A DNA stretch of 64,000 nucleotides, from assembly GCA_049585195.1 (NCBI GenBank), contig JBAUZG010000199.1, positions 26,984-90,983 of the forward strand, given 5' to 3'. The DNA comes from KBS-96 sp049585195 (GTDB lineage Bacteria > Acidobacteriota > Terriglobia > Bryobacterales > Bryobacteraceae). The notes beneath the pieces were generated by a model. The model saw only the letters and a list, made by a program, of their open reading frames with translations. It made no database searches and was not told the origin of the DNA. Below are positions 63,241-64,000 of this stretch, piece by piece. A program made the position numbers and the translations under genes. Position 1 is the stretch's first letter, and each line of letters starts with the position of its first letter.

Positions 63241-63670
63241 CGGAGCCTCGATGGGAGATTTCGTCGAGCACGGGACAGCAGCCGTCGTGCGCATCGCCCT
63301 GTGTTTTCAGTTTCCGTTCACATGTCCGGAGACTCTTCGTCAGGTGCGTCTCGAGAACATTCAACTTCCGGATCCTGTTCCGAACCTCGGCAACTTTGGC
63401 TTCGAGCAGCTCGCGTACGTGAGAACATGTTCTGCGATGATCATGCTGGAGAAACAGTAGTTCGCGAATTTCCGTGAGCGAGAATCCCAATTGCTGAGCG
63501 CCCCGGATGAACTGAATCCGGTCGACGTCATGCGGCGTAAATAGACGAAAACCGCCGCCGGTTCGCGGCGGGCACTCGAGCAGTCGTTGCTTTTCATAGA
63601 AGCGGATGGCGTCGATGCTCACACCGGTTTGTTCGGACACCTTCCCGATTTGAATTCCACTCCGCGCCAT
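63230..63670 (-). CDS. MerR-family metal-responsive regulator
   Basis: 146 aa. The winged helix is canonical: IGKVSEQTGVSIDAIRFYEK and RLFTPHDVDRIQFIRGAQQLGFSL. The long dimerisation helix ends in a cysteine-rich metal site. Cys82 and Cys117 fall exactly at the numbering of the mercury ligands of Tn-encoded MerR, and the third ligand may be Cys131 or Cys132 in HDGCCPVL, set about six residues further on. His128 is also close, as in zinc and lead sensors. So Hg(II), Pb(II) or Zn(II) are candidates. It is the first gene of the operon it likely controls, not divergent as in many mer loci. Confidence 0.92.
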   Translation of the reverse strand: MARSGIQIGKVSEQTGVSIDAIRFYEKQRLLECPPRTGGGFRLFTPHDVDRIQFIRGAQQLGFSLTEIRELLFLQHDHRRTCSHVRELLEAKVAEVRNRIRKLNVLETHLTKSLRTCERKLKTQGDAHDGCCPVLDEISHRGSDEN

Positions 63671-63920
63671 GTGCCTCCAGATTACACTCTGGAGTTGACT
63701 CTAGAGTCAAGCGCCGCGAACGTAGTTTACGCAATCTTTACAGGCTGCTAACAGCTTGCTTGACCATCCGGCGTAAGATGGGCAGTACTTATAGCTGGGT
63801 CGCGCGACCCCCTAAAGCAAACCTCAGGCGGCCTTTCAACATGGGCCATCGTTTGACGAGGCGAGAGGAAGCCGGTTGTGAATCCGGCCGGCGCCCTGAT
63901 AGACTAAAGCCGTCGGCAAT
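63671..63920. other. Region between merR and tRNA-Pro, with a cobalamin-riboswitch-like core motif
   Basis: Besides the MerR promoter it contains GAGGAAGCCGGT followed by TGTGAATCCGGC at about 63864-63888, which looks like the GGAAgccGGTg..AATCCggc core of cobalamin riboswitches. The 3' half expected of the riboswitch is not evident and the next gene is a tRNA, so it is at best a degenerate copy. Confidence 0.35.
63679..63710 (-). promoter_or_regulatory. MerR-type promoter/operator with 20-bp spacer
   Basis: On the minus strand: -35 TTGACT (63705-63710), a 20-base spacer, and -10 TAATCT (63679-63684). The spacer holds an imperfect dyad, TCTAGAGT and ACTCCAGA around a CA centre, one mismatch from perfect. 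An over-long 19-20 bp spacer with a dyad between the boxes is the hallmark of promoters twisted open by MerR-family activators. The -10 ends only nine bases before the merR ATG, so the mRNA would be leaderless or nearly so. Confidence 0.88.
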
Positions 63921-63998
<78 letters not shown>

Positions 63999-64000
63999 AT

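Overview
The window reads as a chromosomal segment of an Acidobacteriota bacterium, probably near the Solibacter/Bryobacter group. I infer this from gene content, since no 16S gene is present. The evidence is two very large Oar/CarboxypepD_reg-type TonB-dependent receptors, a VWFA-related secreted protein of acidobacterial type, many TPR proteins, a winged-helix/malectin membrane protein, DUF1844 and moderately high GC.

Region 1 (1 to about 20.5 kb) is accessory and decaying. It holds a nitronate monooxygenase, an AraC regulator, small oxidative or detoxification enzymes, an alpha/beta hydrolase, a cytochrome b561 gene whose 3' end runs in frame into an IS66 transposase remnant, a DoxX-like membrane protein, a TetR / serine-hydrolase divergent pair, a tyrosine recombinase, an AEC transporter and a DinB protein. 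At least seven genes here carry single-base frameshifts or are end-truncated. Short perfect repeats are scattered between them.

Region 2 (20.5 to 31 kb) holds a lipoxygenase-like enzyme, an FUSC membrane protein followed by an M1-type metallopeptidase, an ECF sigma / anti-sigma / Spy-like operon, and a winged-helix TPR regulator. Region 3 (31 to 39.5 kb, minus strand) is a compact series: TPR, TPR, heptaheme cytochrome c, VWA protein and zinc alcohol dehydrogenase, preceded by a winged-helix/malectin membrane regulator. Region 4 (39.6 to 51.4 kb) holds the two TonB receptors flanking a PQQ-like beta-propeller protein and a GT14 glycosyltransferase. It ends with a RAYT transposase framed by a 40-bp REP inverted repeat and another TPR protein.

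Region 5 (51.4 to 64 kb) is more core-like: an NfrB-type glycosyltransferase, SelA, EF-P, a membrane protein and an SCO protein each broken by an in-frame TAG, a cytochrome c, DUF1844, a metallo-hydrolase, RibF and tRNA-Pro(CGG). At its end lies a four-gene MerR-type operon: MerR regulator, thioredoxin-like protein, MerT-like protein, and a membrane-anchored protein whose frame is crossed by TGA at 62351-62353.

The most notable find is this last gene. The TGA sits exactly at the first position of a U-P-I-C (CxxC-like) redox motif. It is followed at the right distance by a bacterial SECIS-like hairpin, and selA lies 7.4 kb away. I read it as a selenoprotein in a thiophilic-metal (mercury-type) operon.
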